This document shows positions 35,916 through 48,045 of a stretch of DNA of 64,000 nucleotides, piece by piece. The stretch is from Pseudomonas mandelii (lineage in GTDB: Bacteria; Pseudomonadota; Gammaproteobacteria; Pseudomonadales; Pseudomonadaceae), in NCBI RefSeq assembly GCF_900106065.1, contig NZ_LT629796.1, positions 6,362,501-6,426,500 of the forward strand, in the 5' to 3' direction. Position 1 is the stretch's first letter. Every line of letters begins with the position of its first letter. The notes below the pieces were generated by a model, which did not search any database, was not told where the DNA came from, and saw only the letters and a program-made list of their open reading frames with translations. A program made the position numbers and the translations under genes.

Positions 35916-36155
35916 ATGGATTCACCTATACACGACTTGAAAGGTTTGTTCGACCAGCTCGGTCTGGACTCCAGTCAGAAAGCCATCGATGAATTCATCG
36001 CCAGCCATTCACCTTTGGCCGACGACAAGAAACTCATCGATGCGGAGTTCTGGACGCCGCAACAAGCCGGCTTCCTCAAAGAACGATTGCGTGAAGACGC
36101 CGATTGGGCGCGGGTGGTCGACGACCTGAACCTGCGCATGCATCAGATTCACTAG
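35916..36155 (+). CDS. DUF2789 family protein
   Basis: A 79-residue protein with the DUF2789 pattern: MDSPIHDLKGLFDQLGLDSS, then FIASHSPLADDKKLIDAEFW and TPQQAGFLKERLREDADWAR. The start at 35916 has AAGGAG eight bases upstream; the ATG six bases earlier is too close to it. Function is unknown. A REPIN follows 28 bases after the stop. Confidence 0.85.
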   Translation: MDSPIHDLKGLFDQLGLDSSQKAIDEFIASHSPLADDKKLIDAEFWTPQQAGFLKERLREDADWARVVDDLNLRMHQIH

Positions 36156-36182
36156 CCCGCCTGTCTTCCGTCAGCGATAAAC

Positions 36183-36275
36183 CTGTGGCGAGGGAGCTTG
36201 CTCCCGTTGGACTGCGCAGCAGGCCCATCTTGGGGCCGCTATGCAGCCCAGCGGGAGCAAGCTCCCTCGCCACAG
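36183..36275. repeat. REP pair, GTGGCGAGGGAGC class
   Basis: Inverted copies of the CTGTGGCGAGGGAGC class (36183-36208 and 36250-36275) around a spacer of about 40 bases, between the DUF2789 and chemoreceptor genes, which converge on it. The spacer shares short blocks (CTGCGCAGC, GGGGCCGC) with that of the copy at 39934. Confidence 0.9.
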
Positions 36276-36315
36276 TTGAGTTTCAGGCTTGCTCACCGGT
36301 TATCATGTTGAGCAT

Positions 36316-37920
36316 CTAGCGAGGACTCTGCGGTTTGTACCCCAACCGCAACCCACCCCAATGCCGCCCCTTGAGCATGATCGGCACCGAAAGGTCGTGC
36401 ATCAGTTCGCCTGTGTCGCGGGTGTAAGTCTGCAACAACACCGGCTGTTGATGGCTGCCACAGCGGATGCCGGTGCGGTCGGCAAATTTGCGCTTGGTGC
36501 GGTTTTGGACCGTATCGACCTGCGCATCGCCGGTCAGCGGTTGGCTGAAGATTTTGTTATGGGTGGGCACGTAACCCTGCTGCGTACAGGCGATGGCAAA
36601 CACCAGGCCTTCATGGCGCGGCAGCAACGGTTCCTGGATGGCGGGCAAGACCTGATCGGTGTAACGATCAAAACGCGTCTGAAACTTGGCCGGACTGGTG
36701 TTGGGGATCGCCTGGTAATTGCGATCAAACAGATCATCGAGGCTGACACGGCCCTGATCAATATCCGCTTCGAAGCGCGCGGCAATCTGGCTGGCGCCTT
36801 CGCGGGCCAGGTCATAGATGCGTTGGTGGTAGTCATCCAGCCCGACTTCGGCCAGACGCTCGCTGATGGTTTCGGCCTGGCCTTCCATTTGCACCGCAGC
36901 CTGGGCCAGGCGCTGGGTCTGTTGGTCGCTGATCGCCAGGTCGCTGCGCATCTGTTCAATGGCATGGAACAGGCTGTCGAGTTGTTCGCGGTTGGTGTCC
37001 GCCCCCTTGGCGATTTCCCCGACCTGATGCTCGACGCCGGCAGCCAGGCGCGCGATGTTTTCCAGGTGCTGGCCGGTGTGCTCGACCTGCTTGACGCCGA
37101 TGTCGAGGTCGCTTGACAGTTGGCGGATCTGCTCCACCACCTGCGCCGTGCGTTGCTGGATATCGGCGACCATCTCCCCGACTTCGCCAGTCGCCGTCGC
37201 CGTGCGCGCCGCCAGGCCGCGAACCTCATCCGCCACCACCGCGAACCCGCGACCATGTTCCCCGGCCCGAGCCGCTTCAATCGCGGCGTTCAAGGCCAGC
37301 AGGTTGGTCTGACTGGCGATGGACTGAATCACCAGGGTGACCCGTTGAATATCGTCGCTGCGCAGGCTCAGGGCTTCGATCAGCTCACGGCTGTTATTGG
37401 CGCGCTGACTGAGCTGATGCATGCGGCTGATGGACTCGATCAGTTCCGTGCGCCCTGCTGCGCTGCTCTGATGAGCTTCGCTGGCGGCACTGAGGGCTTC
37501 GCGGCTGAGTTTCGACGTAGCTTGTTCGGTCCCGATCATCACTTCGGCGTTGCTGACGATTTGCGCCGCCGCGTCGAGTTGCGATTGCAGTTTGTCCGCC
37601 AGTTGCTTGACCGAAAAGGCCACGCCCGCGGCCGACAAAGCGTTATGACTGGTGGTGTAGGAAAGATCGCGAGTCAACTCGGCGATGGCGCTGGCGCCGT
37701 CGGAGGGCGCTGCTTCGGGCGTGGCGCGCGAGCGCAGGCGAGGCAGCCAGATCACCAGCACCGCCAGTGGCAGGCAAAGGTAAAGCGACCAGCCACCCAA
37801 CGCCATGCCGCACAGCAAGAGCATCAGGGCGATGCTTTGCAGCGTTGGCGTCAGCCAAAGGTTTTTCGGCAAAAACACTGGTGCAGGCACTGCCGCAACC
37901 AGAGATCCGTCTCTCGTCAT
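36316..37920 (-). CDS. Methyl-accepting chemotaxis protein with a C-terminal cytoplasmic sensor-like domain
   Basis: A 534-residue receptor. Two adjacent membrane helices ([20 protein letters not shown], then [16 protein letters not shown]) leave almost no periplasmic loop. The signalling domain occupies about 90-350, with the hairpin tip reading [20 protein letters not shown]. Unusually, about 175 residues follow it, containing [50 protein letters not shown] and [20 protein letters not shown]. These resemble a ligand-sensing domain placed downstream of the signalling tip. The ATG at 37920 is preferred to a GTG three codons upstream. The ligand is unknown; intracellular sensing is inferred. 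Confidence 0.88.
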   Translation of the reverse strand: MTRDGSLVAAVPAPVFLPKNLWLTPTLQSIALMLLLCGMALGGWSLYLCLPLAVLVIWLPRLRSRATPEAAPSDGASAIAELTRDLSYTTSHNALSAAGVAFSVKQLADKLQSQLDAAAQIVSNAEVMIGTEQATSKLSREALSAASEAHQSSAAGRTELIESISRMHQLSQRANNSRELIEALSLRSDDIQRVTLVIQSIASQTNLLALNAAIEAARAGEHGRGFAVVADEVRGLAARTATATGEVGEMVADIQQRTAQVVEQIRQLSSDLDIGVKQVEHTGQHLENIARLAAGVEHQVGEIAKGADTNREQLDSLFHAIEQMRSDLAISDQQTQRLAQAAVQMEGQAETISERLAEVGLDDYHQRIYDLAREGASQIAARFEADIDQGRVSLDDLFDRNYQAIPNTSPAKFQTRFDRYTDQVLPAIQEPLLPRHEGLVFAIACTQQGYVPTHNKIFSQPLTGDAQVDTVQNRTKRKFADRTGIRCGSHQQPVLLQTYTRDTGELMHDLSVPIMLKGRHWGGLRLGYKPQSPR

Positions 37921-38055
37921 CTTCGTCACCCCAAGGCTCTTCTAATTGTTGTGCATGCATTAAACGCCACCACAAGGCCATTATCTATGGTCCATTAGTA
38001 GTGGGCGTTGCAGCAGCTCAATAGAAGTGCCTGAGGTTTTCGCAGACGGCAAAAA

Positions 38056-38122
38056 GCATCGCGGGCAAGCCTCGCTCCTGCAGGTTCATCGTGAACCGTG
38101 GGAGCGGGCTTGCCCGCGATGC
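38056..38122. repeat. REP hairpin, GCGGGCAAGCC class
   Basis: Inverted REP halves (38056-38083 and 38098-38122) around a short spacer, directly downstream of dksA2 on the minus strand; probably ends or stabilises its transcript. Confidence 0.88.
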
Positions 38123-38136
38123 GGGGCGCTACGAAA

Positions 38137-38541
38137 TCAGGCCTGACGCTGGTGCTTGTCGATCTGTTCGTGACGCTCTTGAGCTTCGATGCAGTATTTG
38201 GTGGTCGGGCTGATCAGCAGGCGTTTCAGGCCGATGGCCTCGCCGCTGTCGTCGCACCAGCCGAAGCTGTCTTCTTTGATGCGTTCCAGAGCCTGTTCCA
38301 ACTGAGGCAGCATGCGCTGGTCGCGATCGATCGCGTTCACCAGCCAGGTGCGCTCTTCTTCGACAGAAGCAGCGTCGGCCGGATCGGCTGGAGTGTCCAG
38401 GCTCTCGATGGCGATGCGGTTCTGTTCGATGCGCTCATGGGTTTCGACTTTCATGTTCTGCAACAGCTCATAGAAAAAAGCATGTTGCTCGGCATTCATG
38501 TAGTCATCCGCCGGCATGGCCAGCAACTTGTCCTTTGTCAT
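38137..38541 (-). CDS. dksA2: DksA2-like RNA polymerase secondary-channel regulator without a full zinc finger
   Basis: A 134-residue DksA-family protein that binds the RNA polymerase secondary channel and works with ppGpp. The coiled-coil region spans about residues 20-100, with the EERTWLVNAIDRDQRMLPQ segment near the tip. In ordinary DksA four cysteines bind zinc. Here only two remain: CDDS in FGWCDDSG and CIEA in TTKYCIEAQE. That is the pattern of the zinc-independent paralogue induced under zinc limitation in P. aeruginosa, and the 134-residue length also agrees. The ATG at 38541 was chosen to match; the open frame continues upstream. No Zur site was recognised. Confidence 0.88.
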   Translation of the reverse strand: MTKDKLLAMPADDYMNAEQHAFFYELLQNMKVETHERIEQNRIAIESLDTPADPADAASVEEERTWLVNAIDRDQRMLPQLEQALERIKEDSFGWCDDSGEAIGLKRLLISPTTKYCIEAQERHEQIDKHQRQA

Positions 38542-38821
38542 TGATATCTCTATAAAAAAACGTGCATTAAGGCGAATTAGGGAGCGTTCCGGTGGACCAG
38601 GTCTGGCCATCGGAAAGGCGCCGTTTATTCCAAGCGCCACCCGGCACTCAATTTACGAGGGCCGGCAGTCTAAGGCCGACTTGAGGCCTCAGCAACTGAA
38701 AAGACAGCGAATTTGTCCGACAAAGCCCGGAAAGTGCTCTATGGCAGCCTCTGCGGTGGTTATCGGAGTGCGTTTATAGCAAGAAATTCAATCGAGCGGC
38801 TGTATAGAGAAGACAAATGGT
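38542..38821. other. Intergenic region upstream of dksA2
   Basis: About 280 bases between the dksA2 start and the hairpin at the end of the inositol transporter genes. It should hold the dksA2 promoter. An A-rich run at 38554-38560 is seen. No gene, RNA or clear operator was found. Confidence 0.35.
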
Positions 38822-38848
38822 TGCGCCACGCGGGTCAGGCGTGGCGCA
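38822..38848. terminator. Strong hairpin at the 3' end of the inositol transporter genes
   Basis: A ten-base-pair perfect stem TGCGCCACGC/GCGTGGCGCA around a seven-base loop, 20 bases past the permease stop. The following T-run is weak on the minus strand, so it is a probable terminator or 3'-end stabiliser. Confidence 0.6.
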
Positions 38849-38868
38849 TTGGCTGTCGGTTCTACGAC

Positions 38869-39891
38869 TCAGCGCTTGAGTTTACGCTTGTTGCGGTATT
38901 GGTCGATCACCACCGCCACCACAATAATCAGTCCCTTGATGATGTCCTGAATATACGCATCAACACCGACAAAGGTAAACCCACTGGCCATCACTCCGAG
39001 AATCAAGGCACCGATCACGGTGCCGGTAATGCGCCCGACGCCACCGGCCAGGCTGGTGCCGCCGATGACCGCCGCGGCAATCGCGTCCAGCTCATAAGAC
39101 ATGCCCATCCCCGCCTGCCCGGTCGCGGCACGCGCCGAGGCCACGACGCCCGCCAGGCCGGCCAGCAACCCGGCGATACTGTAGACGATCACCAGATGAC
39201 GCTTGACGTTGATCCCCGAGGTGCGCGCCGCCTGCATGTTGCCGCCGATGGCGTAGGTGTACTTGCCGTACTTGGTGTAGCGCAGGGCGATGTGAAAGAT
39301 CACCGCGACCACCAGGAAAATGATCACCGGCATGGCGCCATGACCGATGGCCGTGTAGGAATCCGAGAGCATGCTCACCGGCTGGCCTTCGGTGTAATAA
39401 CGCGCCAGGCCACGCGCCGAGACCATCATGCCGAGGGTGGCAATGAACGGCGGAATCCCGGTGATGGCAATGATGCTGCCGTTGATCGCGCCCGCCAGCA
39501 GCCCGACGCCGAGCCCGGCGATCACTGGAATCCACACGGGCAAGTCGGTCAGCGACGGAAACACCGCCCGGGCGAAATCCGAGGTCTGGGCCAGACTCGC
39601 AGCGATCATCGCTGACAGCGCCAGCACCGAACCGGAGGACAGGTCGATCCCGGTGGTGATGATCACCTGGGTCACGCCAATCGCCAGCAGGCCGATGATC
39701 GACACTTGCAGGATCATCAGCACCAGGCGCTGGGAGTTCATCAGGAAGCTCTGGTCGCGCACGATCCAACCAAAGACTTCGAAGACCAGGCCGATGCCAA
39801 TCAGCACCAGGAAGATACTCAACTCGGTCGGAAAGCGCCGACGACTCTTGACCGGTGCCGTTGCTGGCTTGTTTTCCAGTATCGCGTTCAT
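38869..39891 (-). CDS. Inositol-type ABC transporter permease (RbsC family)
   Basis: An inner-membrane permease of 340 residues from the ribose/autoinducer-2 type branch (BPD_transp_2), with about nine to ten helices. Conserved segments are ITTGIDLSSGSVLALSAMIA, PPFIATLGMMVSARGLA and the EAA-like loop GMSYELDAIAAAVIGGTSLA. The ATG at 39891 has AAGGGTGA at proper spacing; an ATG six bases earlier is too close to it. It is the last gene of the inositol locus, separated from the ATPase gene by a REPIN and a minisatellite. Substrate inferred from context. Confidence 0.88.
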   Translation of the reverse strand: MNAILENKPATAPVKSRRRFPTELSIFLVLIGIGLVFEVFGWIVRDQSFLMNSQRLVLMILQVSIIGLLAIGVTQVIITTGIDLSSGSVLALSAMIAASLAQTSDFARAVFPSLTDLPVWIPVIAGLGVGLLAGAINGSIIAITGIPPFIATLGMMVSARGLARYYTEGQPVSMLSDSYTAIGHGAMPVIIFLVVAVIFHIALRYTKYGKYTYAIGGNMQAARTSGINVKRHLVIVYSIAGLLAGLAGVVASARAATGQAGMGMSYELDAIAAAVIGGTSLAGGVGRITGTVIGALILGVMASGFTFVGVDAYIQDIIKGLIIVVAVVIDQYRNKRKLKR

Positions 39892-39933
39892 AACCATTCA
39901 CCCTTCTAATGAATTCCGGCATCGACTACATAC

Positions 39934-40047
39934 CTGTGGCGAGGGAGCTTGCTCCCGCTCGAGTGCGCAGCGCTCGCCAGTTCTACGGTATGTTCGAGAC
40001 ATTGGGGCCGCTTCGCAGCCCAGCGGGAGCAAGCTCCCTCGCCACAG
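39934..40047. repeat. REP pair, GTGGCGAGGGAGC class, inside the transporter operon
   Basis: Inverted copies at 39934-39959 and 40022-40047 with a 62-base spacer, between the ATPase and permease genes. Being within an operon, it could lower or stabilise expression of one side. Confidence 0.9.
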
Positions 40048-40056
40048 AATCCCGGT

Positions 40057-40130
40057 TCACCCCTGGACTCTGCTCACCCCTGGACTCTGCTCACCCCTGG
40101 ACTCTGCTCACCCTTGGACTCTGTTTGCCC
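40057..40130. repeat. 17-bp tandem repeat (minisatellite)
   Basis: Units of TCACCCCTGGACTCTGC at 40057, 40074 and 40091 (identical), a fourth at 40108 with two changes, and a decayed fifth running into the ATPase stop codon at 40136-40138. The array reaches to within six bases of the gene end. Confidence 0.92.
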
Positions 40131-40135
40131 TTGAC

Positions 40136-41701
40136 TCAATGGCGTACGGACATGCCCGAGGCCAGTTGCATGACTCGTTCCTGGGTCGCTTCGCTGCGGT
40201 CGAGGGTGCCCATCAGGTCGCCCTCGTGCATGACCATCACCCGGTCGCTCATGCCGAGCACTTCCGGCAGCTCCGAGGAAATCATGATCACCGCCATGCC
40301 TTCGCTGGCGAGGTAGGAGATCAGCCGGTAGATCTCGGCCTTGGCGCCGACATCGATGCCACGAGTCGGTTCGTCGAGGATCAGGATGCGTGGATTGGTC
40401 ATCAGCCAGCGCGCCAGCAAGGCTTTCTGTTGGTTGCCGCCGGACAAGGTGTCGATGCACTGCTCAAGCGACGGGGTTTTCACCCGCAGCTTCTTGCACA
40501 TGTCTTCGCACAAGACCCGCAGGGCTTTCTGCTGGATGAACCCGTGGCCGGCGTAATGCGGCAGCACCGCCATTTCCATGTTCTCCAGCACCGACAGGCA
40601 CGGGAACAGGCCGCTGAGCTTGCGATCCTCGGTCAGCAAGGCGAAGCCCTTCTCGATCGCCATGTGCGGATCGCTGATGCGCACCACTTCGCCATCGAGA
40701 CGAATCTCGCCACCGTCGCTCGGAGTGATGCCAAAAATCGCTTCGGCAACGTTGGTGCGGCCTGAGCCCATCAGCCCGGCGATGCCGAGGATCTCGCCCG
40801 CATGCAGGTCGAAGGACACCCCTTTGAAAATGCCGTCGAGCTTGAGGTCGCGCACCGACAGCAGCAGATCGCCAATCGGTTTTTCGCGCACAGGGAACAG
40901 CTGACTCAGCTCGCGGCCGACCATCATCGAAATCAGGCTGTCGCCGTCCATGCTGTCAGCCCGTTGCAAGCCAATGTAGGCGCCGTCGCGGAACACCGCT
41001 ACTTCATCGGCGATCTCGAACACTTCGTTCATTTTGTGGGTGATGTAGATGATGCCTTTGCCCTGGCTCTTGAGGTCGGCAATGATCGAGAACAGGTGCG
41101 CGACTTCCTTGTCGGTGATGGCCGAGGTCGGTTCGTCCATGATCAGGATGTCGGAGTCGTAGGACACCGCCTTGGCGATCTCGACCATCTGCCGCTCGGC
41201 GATGCTCAGGTTGCCGACCTGCTCCTCCGGGTCGAGGTTGATCCGCAGGCGTTCGAGCAGTTTCGCAGTGCAGCGGTGCATTTCGCGGTGGTCGATCATG
41301 TGCAGGCTGTTGAGCTGCTCGCGGCCGATCCAGATGTTCTCGGCGATGCTCATGTGCGGCATCAGGTTGAGTTCCTGGTGGATCATTGCGATCCCGGCCT
41401 GCAGCGCGGCCAGCGGCGTATCGAACACCACCGGCTGGCCGCGAAGGCGCAACTCGCCGGCGTCTGGCTGGTAGATGCCGGCGATGATTTTCATCAGGGT
41501 GGATTTGCCCGCACCGTTCTCGCCCATCAGCGCCAGGACGGAGCCGGGGCGCACACGCAGTTGCACATCCGACAACGCCACCACACCGGGAAAACCCTTG
41601 CTGACGTTGATGATCTCCAGCAGGTACGGCTCATCGACAGGTGTTGCGGTTGGCTGGATACCCACCAACGGGGTGCTCGAAGCAGTCGCTGAAGCGAACA
41701 T
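40136..41701 (-). CDS. Inositol-type ABC transporter ATP-binding protein (RbsA family, two ATPase domains)
   Basis: A 521-residue cytoplasmic double ATPase. Domain 1: Walker [15 protein letters not shown], signature [13 protein letters not shown], Walker [13 protein letters not shown]. Domain 2: a degenerate Walker A ([13 protein letters not shown]), signature [14 protein letters not shown] and Walker [16 protein letters not shown], exactly the asymmetry of RbsA/MglA-type ATPases. The ATG at 41701 has GGAG nine bases upstream; ATGs at 41722 and 41716 are in frame but have no site. It follows the binding protein gene by 70 bases. Confidence 0.9.
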   Translation of the reverse strand: MFASATASSTPLVGIQPTATPVDEPYLLEIINVSKGFPGVVALSDVQLRVRPGSVLALMGENGAGKSTLMKIIAGIYQPDAGELRLRGQPVVFDTPLAALQAGIAMIHQELNLMPHMSIAENIWIGREQLNSLHMIDHREMHRCTAKLLERLRINLDPEEQVGNLSIAERQMVEIAKAVSYDSDILIMDEPTSAITDKEVAHLFSIIADLKSQGKGIIYITHKMNEVFEIADEVAVFRDGAYIGLQRADSMDGDSLISMMVGRELSQLFPVREKPIGDLLLSVRDLKLDGIFKGVSFDLHAGEILGIAGLMGSGRTNVAEAIFGITPSDGGEIRLDGEVVRISDPHMAIEKGFALLTEDRKLSGLFPCLSVLENMEMAVLPHYAGHGFIQQKALRVLCEDMCKKLRVKTPSLEQCIDTLSGGNQQKALLARWLMTNPRILILDEPTRGIDVGAKAEIYRLISYLASEGMAVIMISSELPEVLGMSDRVMVMHEGDLMGTLDRSEATQERVMQLASGMSVRH

Positions 41702-41771
41702 GATCAGGTACTCCATCAGCAAGGTCGCGGTGGCAACCTTGCGTGCTTATTGTTGTTATGGGGCGGACGGG

Positions 41772-42698
41772 CTATTTGAACGTGTCGACGTTTTGCGGCG
41801 TGATCAAACGGTATGGCACCCACACGGCCTGTTCAACCGGCTCGTTTTTGGCCATTTTCACTGCCGTGTCGATGGAGCCGTCGGCCTGACCTTTCGCATC
41901 CTGGAACACCGAGACCGCCAGACTGCCTTTCTTGATTGCGTTCAAGCCGTCCGGCGTACCGTCGACACCCGCGATCAGCACACTGCCCTTGTCGACGCCG
42001 GCCTGTTGCAGGGCCATCGCGGCACCAATGGCCATTTCGTCGTTGTTGGCCACCACTGCATCGAACTTGCGGCCCTGGGTCAGCCAGTCGTTGACCAGGG
42101 TCATGCCTTTATCCCGCAGCCAGGTGCCGGTCTGTTCTTGCTCGATCTTGATGTTCGGGTATTTGGCCAGCACCTCTTTCACGCCCTTGGTGCGGTTGGT
42201 GGTGGAGTTGTTCGCGAGGTCGCCCAGCAAAATCACGATGTCGCCCTTGCCGCCCATTTTGTCGGCCAGGTATTGCATCTGCATTTCACCGGCTTCCAGG
42301 TCGTTGGAGGCCACCGTGACCACGCCTTTGGGCAGTTTCAGGTCATCGGGACGACGGTTGACGTAGACCAGCGGGATGCCGGCCTTGACGGCGGCTTCGG
42401 TGATTTTTTTGGTGGCGGCGGTGTCCACCGGGTTGACCACGATGGCATCGACTTTCTGGCTGATGAAGCTTTCGACCTGGCTCAACTGCTTGACCACGTC
42501 GCTGCGCGCATCTTCGAATTGCAGCTGCACGCCGTCGGGGTAGGACTTGGCTTTCTTGTCCATGGATTCGCGCAGGTAGGTCAGCCAGGTGTCATCGAAC
42601 TGGGACATGCTGACGCCGATCTTCATGTCGGCGAGTGCAGCGCCACTGGCGAACATCAGGGACAAGGCCAGTGAGGCAAAACGGATCTTGGTCTTCAT
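41772..42698 (-). CDS. Inositol-type sugar ABC transporter periplasmic binding protein
   Basis: A 308-residue periplasmic binding protein of the RbsB/Peripla_BP_4 family. The signal peptide ends GAALA (about residue 23). The mature start DMKIGVSMSQFDDTWLTYLR, the hinge NPVDTAATKKITEAAVKAGI and VLIAGVDGTPDGLNAIKKGS are typical. Position in the iol locus and a GGAA-N6-TTCT operator-like site upstream suggest that it binds myo-inositol. This is inferred, since the family also binds ribose and other sugars. First gene of the three-gene importer unit. Confidence 0.88.
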   Translation of the reverse strand: MKTKIRFASLALSLMFASGAALADMKIGVSMSQFDDTWLTYLRESMDKKAKSYPDGVQLQFEDARSDVVKQLSQVESFISQKVDAIVVNPVDTAATKKITEAAVKAGIPLVYVNRRPDDLKLPKGVVTVASNDLEAGEMQMQYLADKMGGKGDIVILLGDLANNSTTNRTKGVKEVLAKYPNIKIEQEQTGTWLRDKGMTLVNDWLTQGRKFDAVVANNDEMAIGAAMALQQAGVDKGSVLIAGVDGTPDGLNAIKKGSLAVSVFQDAKGQADGSIDTAVKMAKNEPVEQAVWVPYRLITPQNVDTFK

Positions 42699-42820
42699 GA
42701 AAAGTCTTTCTCCACATTCTTGTTGGTTTTATGGATGAGGCGTGACGATTTTCAGTAAGCAGGCAAGCGGGAAAAGCTGTGAAAACGAGCGAGAGGCAGT
42801 TCGCTGGAAATGACTTTATT

Positions 42821-42863
42821 GGAATATTATTTCTATATCAACTCATTTTAGAATTTTATTCTG
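42821..42863. promoter_or_regulatory. Putative IolR sites before the importer genes
   Basis: GGAA-TATTAT-TTCT at 42821-42834 (one mismatch to GGAA-N6-TTCC). A degenerate palindrome AGAATTTTATTCT starts at 42850, again 29 bases on, and overlaps the end of the upstream Gfo/Idh gene. It suggests that the importer has its own IolR-controlled promoter inside the cluster. Confidence 0.5.
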
Positions 42864-43908
42864 ATTTTGTTCCATGGCTCTCAAACGGGCTCAATTCCAC
42901 GACCTGACGCCGTTCGAAACTCAAGCGCGCAGCGTCTAGAACGCGGGTGGTCGCCAGTGCATCACGGGCTTCGACAGGCAGTGGGCCACCGCTCTGTAAC
43001 GCGGTTTGTAGCTGCAAATAGAACTGATTCCAGCATCCGCGTTCCGACGGCACCCGCTCACGCACTTCGCCCTGTTCAAACCAGCCCCAGCGGCGATGCT
43101 CTTCCCCGCCCCAGCGCTCACCCTCGGATTTCGGCGATAGCCCGGCGAGCGCTGAAGCTTCCTGCCCGTCCAGACCATCGACGCTGTAACAACCTTGAGT
43201 GCCGGTCACGCGAAAACGCGGGCCAGGGGTGTTTTGCAGGCAACTGCCGCCCAGGTGCGAGATCACTCCGTTAGCGTGGGTCAGGGATACAAAGAAGCCA
43301 TTGTCGAAGGCCTGGTCTTTTTCCAGGTAATCCAGTTCGGCGTACACCCGGTTCACCGGGCCGAACAGCAGTAACGCCTGATCCACCAGGTGGCTGCCCA
43401 AATCGCGCAGGAAGCCGCCGCCACTGCTGTTGTTCACCGATTGCGGCGAGTAACGCTCGATCCGCGACTCGAAACGGGTGACACGGCCCAGAGCGCCGGA
43501 CTCGATGAGTTTGCGCACGGTGAGGAAGTCCGAGTCCCAGCGACGGTTCTGGTAGACGCTGAGCCGCACGCCCTGGCGCTCGGCCATGGTGATCAGGGTT
43601 TGCGCTTGCTGCGCATCGGCGGCAAACGGCTTGTCGCTAACCACCGCCACGCCGTGTTCGATGCCGTCGAGCACCAGCGCCGGTCGGCCCTTGAGCGGCG
43701 TCGATACCACCAGCACATCGATCCCGGCTTCGACCAATTGGCCGATGCTGTCGAAGGCCGGTACACCGGGGTATTCGGCCGCCAGCAATTGTCGGCGTTC
43801 CGGGGAACGGGTGACCACGCCCACGAACGTAACCGCCGGCAGGCTGCTGATCAGCGGAGCATGGAAAAACCGGCCGCCATGGCCGTAACCGACAAGTCCG
43901 ATGCGCAT
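42856..43908 (-). CDS. Gfo/Idh/MocA-family oxidoreductase (YdgJ-like)
   Basis: An NAD(P)-dependent dehydrogenase of 350 residues. The Rossmann motif is GYGHGGRFFHAPLI, where the usual second Gly is shifted as in the YdgJ/YhhX subgroup. The EKP motif is replaced by DKP in VVSDKPFAADA. The active-site segment is GGGFLRDLGSHLVDQAL. Members of this subgroup in inositol clusters act on scyllo-inositol or related epimers; that role is inferred from the neighbourhood. It lies between the importer and iolG, flanked on its upstream side by a REPIN. Confidence 0.85.
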   Translation of the reverse strand: MRIGLVGYGHGGRFFHAPLISSLPAVTFVGVVTRSPERRQLLAAEYPGVPAFDSIGQLVEAGIDVLVVSTPLKGRPALVLDGIEHGVAVVSDKPFAADAQQAQTLITMAERQGVRLSVYQNRRWDSDFLTVRKLIESGALGRVTRFESRIERYSPQSVNNSSGGGFLRDLGSHLVDQALLLFGPVNRVYAELDYLEKDQAFDNGFFVSLTHANGVISHLGGSCLQNTPGPRFRVTGTQGCYSVDGLDGQEASALAGLSPKSEGERWGGEEHRRWGWFEQGEVRERVPSERGCWNQFYLQLQTALQSGGPLPVEARDALATTRVLDAARLSFERRQVVELSPFESHGTKSE

Positions 43909-43948
43909 GAAAATGTTCTCCTTATAAATAGCTGCCGGATATACACGC

Positions 43949-44046
43949 CCCCTGTGGGAGCTAGCCTGCTCGCGATAGCGGAGTGTCAGCCGACATTAAT
44001 GTTGAATGTGCTGGCGCTATCGCGAGCAGGCTCGCTCCCACAGGGG
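43949..44046. repeat. REP pair, CTGTGGGAGC/TCGCGA class, inside the inositol locus
   Basis: Inverted copies at 43949-43980 and 44015-44046, third REP class in the window (CCTGCTCGCGAT core). It fills most of the gap between iolG and the YdgJ-like gene. Confidence 0.9.
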
Positions 44047-44053
44047 ACGGTGC

Positions 44054-47028
<2,975 letters not shown>

Positions 47029-47079
47029 GCGGCACCTTCCTTTGAAGCTGAATCCGGTGTGTGCTGTGAAATGCGATCA

Positions 47080-47171
47080 CTGTGGGAGCGAGCCTGCTCG
47101 CGATGGCGGTGTTTCAGGCGACATTAATTTTGCATGTGCCGCCGTCATCGCGAGCAGGCTCGCTCCCACAG
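47080..47171. repeat. REP pair, CTGTGGGAGC/TCGCGA class, between iolI and iolD
   Basis: Inverted copies at 47080-47109 and 47143-47171 of the same class as 43949-44046; even the spacers share a GGCGACATTAAT-like block. It lies inside the operon. Confidence 0.9.
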
Positions 47172-47198
47172 TTGATCTCCATCAATTCGAATACGGTG

Positions 47199-48020
47199 TC
47201 AGGCCTGGGATTTGTTCAGGTGATTCATGCTTGCTCCAATGGCCTGCTCGATGTTGGCCAGGCCGTGGACGCTGTCGGCAAACGGCTCGAATGACAGGTA
47301 GCCGCTGTAACCGCCGCTGAGCAAGGTGTCGATCTGTGCGGCATTGCCAAGAATGTCGCCCTCGCCCACCAGCACGCGATGGCCGTCGCGGATCGTCGCC
47401 AACGGCGCCTCGGCATCCTCGACACCGGAGATATGCACCAGCCCGGTCAGCTCGGGGAAAAACTCCTGCTCACACGCCAGGTGATGGTGAAAGGTGTCGT
47501 GGACGAGCCGGAACACATCCAGCCCACCGACAACCTTGATCGCTTCCACCGCCGTGCGTTTACGCCGCAGCGAGCATTCTTCGAAACCCAACGGCTCGAT
47601 GAAACCGAGAATGCCGTGATCGCGCAGGATCGGCGCCAGTTCACTCAAGGCGGTGCGCAACCCTGAAGCGCGCTCGGCTTCGCTTCGAGTATCCGCGCGA
47701 TCATTCAGCGGGCACATGACCACCCCCTGCGCGCCGCAATCACGAGCATAAGCCGCCAGTTTCAAGGCCAGCGTCCGGTGCTCGTCATTCCACACATCAA
47801 ACGGGTACAGCGCGTTGATCGACAGCACGCTGATGCCTTGGGCCGCGCACAACTCGCGGACGCGCTCGGGCGCGGTGCCGTCTTCTATCTCGACACCCTT
47901 GAGGTCATTGCGAATCTCGATGGCGTCAGCCTTTAGGGCTACCGCCAGGTCGATGAACGCGGGCAGGGACAAACGTGGGGCGACCATACGGTTCAGGGCG
48001 AAACGCAGGGGTTTGCTCAT
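47199..48020 (-). CDS. iolI: Inosose isomerase-type TIM-barrel protein
   Basis: A 273-residue sugar phosphate isomerase/epimerase-fold (AP endonuclease 2) protein. Metal-ligand segments typical of IolI are visible: LGFIEPLGFEECSLR (Glu), RLVHDTFHHHLACEQEF (Asp/His), TGLVHISGVED and the final LSFEPFAD. IolI interconverts 2-keto-myo-inositol and 1-keto-D-chiro-inositol. The ATG at 48020 has GGAGAACAACAATA upstream. It starts 25 bases after iolA ends. IolH is a related alternative, but the Glu/Asp/His spacing fits IolI better. Confidence 0.82.
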   Translation of the reverse strand: MSKPLRFALNRMVAPRLSLPAFIDLAVALKADAIEIRNDLKGVEIEDGTAPERVRELCAAQGISVLSINALYPFDVWNDEHRTLALKLAAYARDCGAQGVVMCPLNDRADTRSEAERASGLRTALSELAPILRDHGILGFIEPLGFEECSLRRKRTAVEAIKVVGGLDVFRLVHDTFHHHLACEQEFFPELTGLVHISGVEDAEAPLATIRDGHRVLVGEGDILGNAAQIDTLLSGGYSGYLSFEPFADSVHGLANIEQAIGASMNHLNKSQA

Positions 48021-48045
48021 TATTGTTGTTCTCCGCACAGGTGAA

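Noticed and set aside
40057..40130. Possible CRISPR array
   Set aside because: The units are contiguous 17-bp tandem repeats with no spacers and there are no cas genes.
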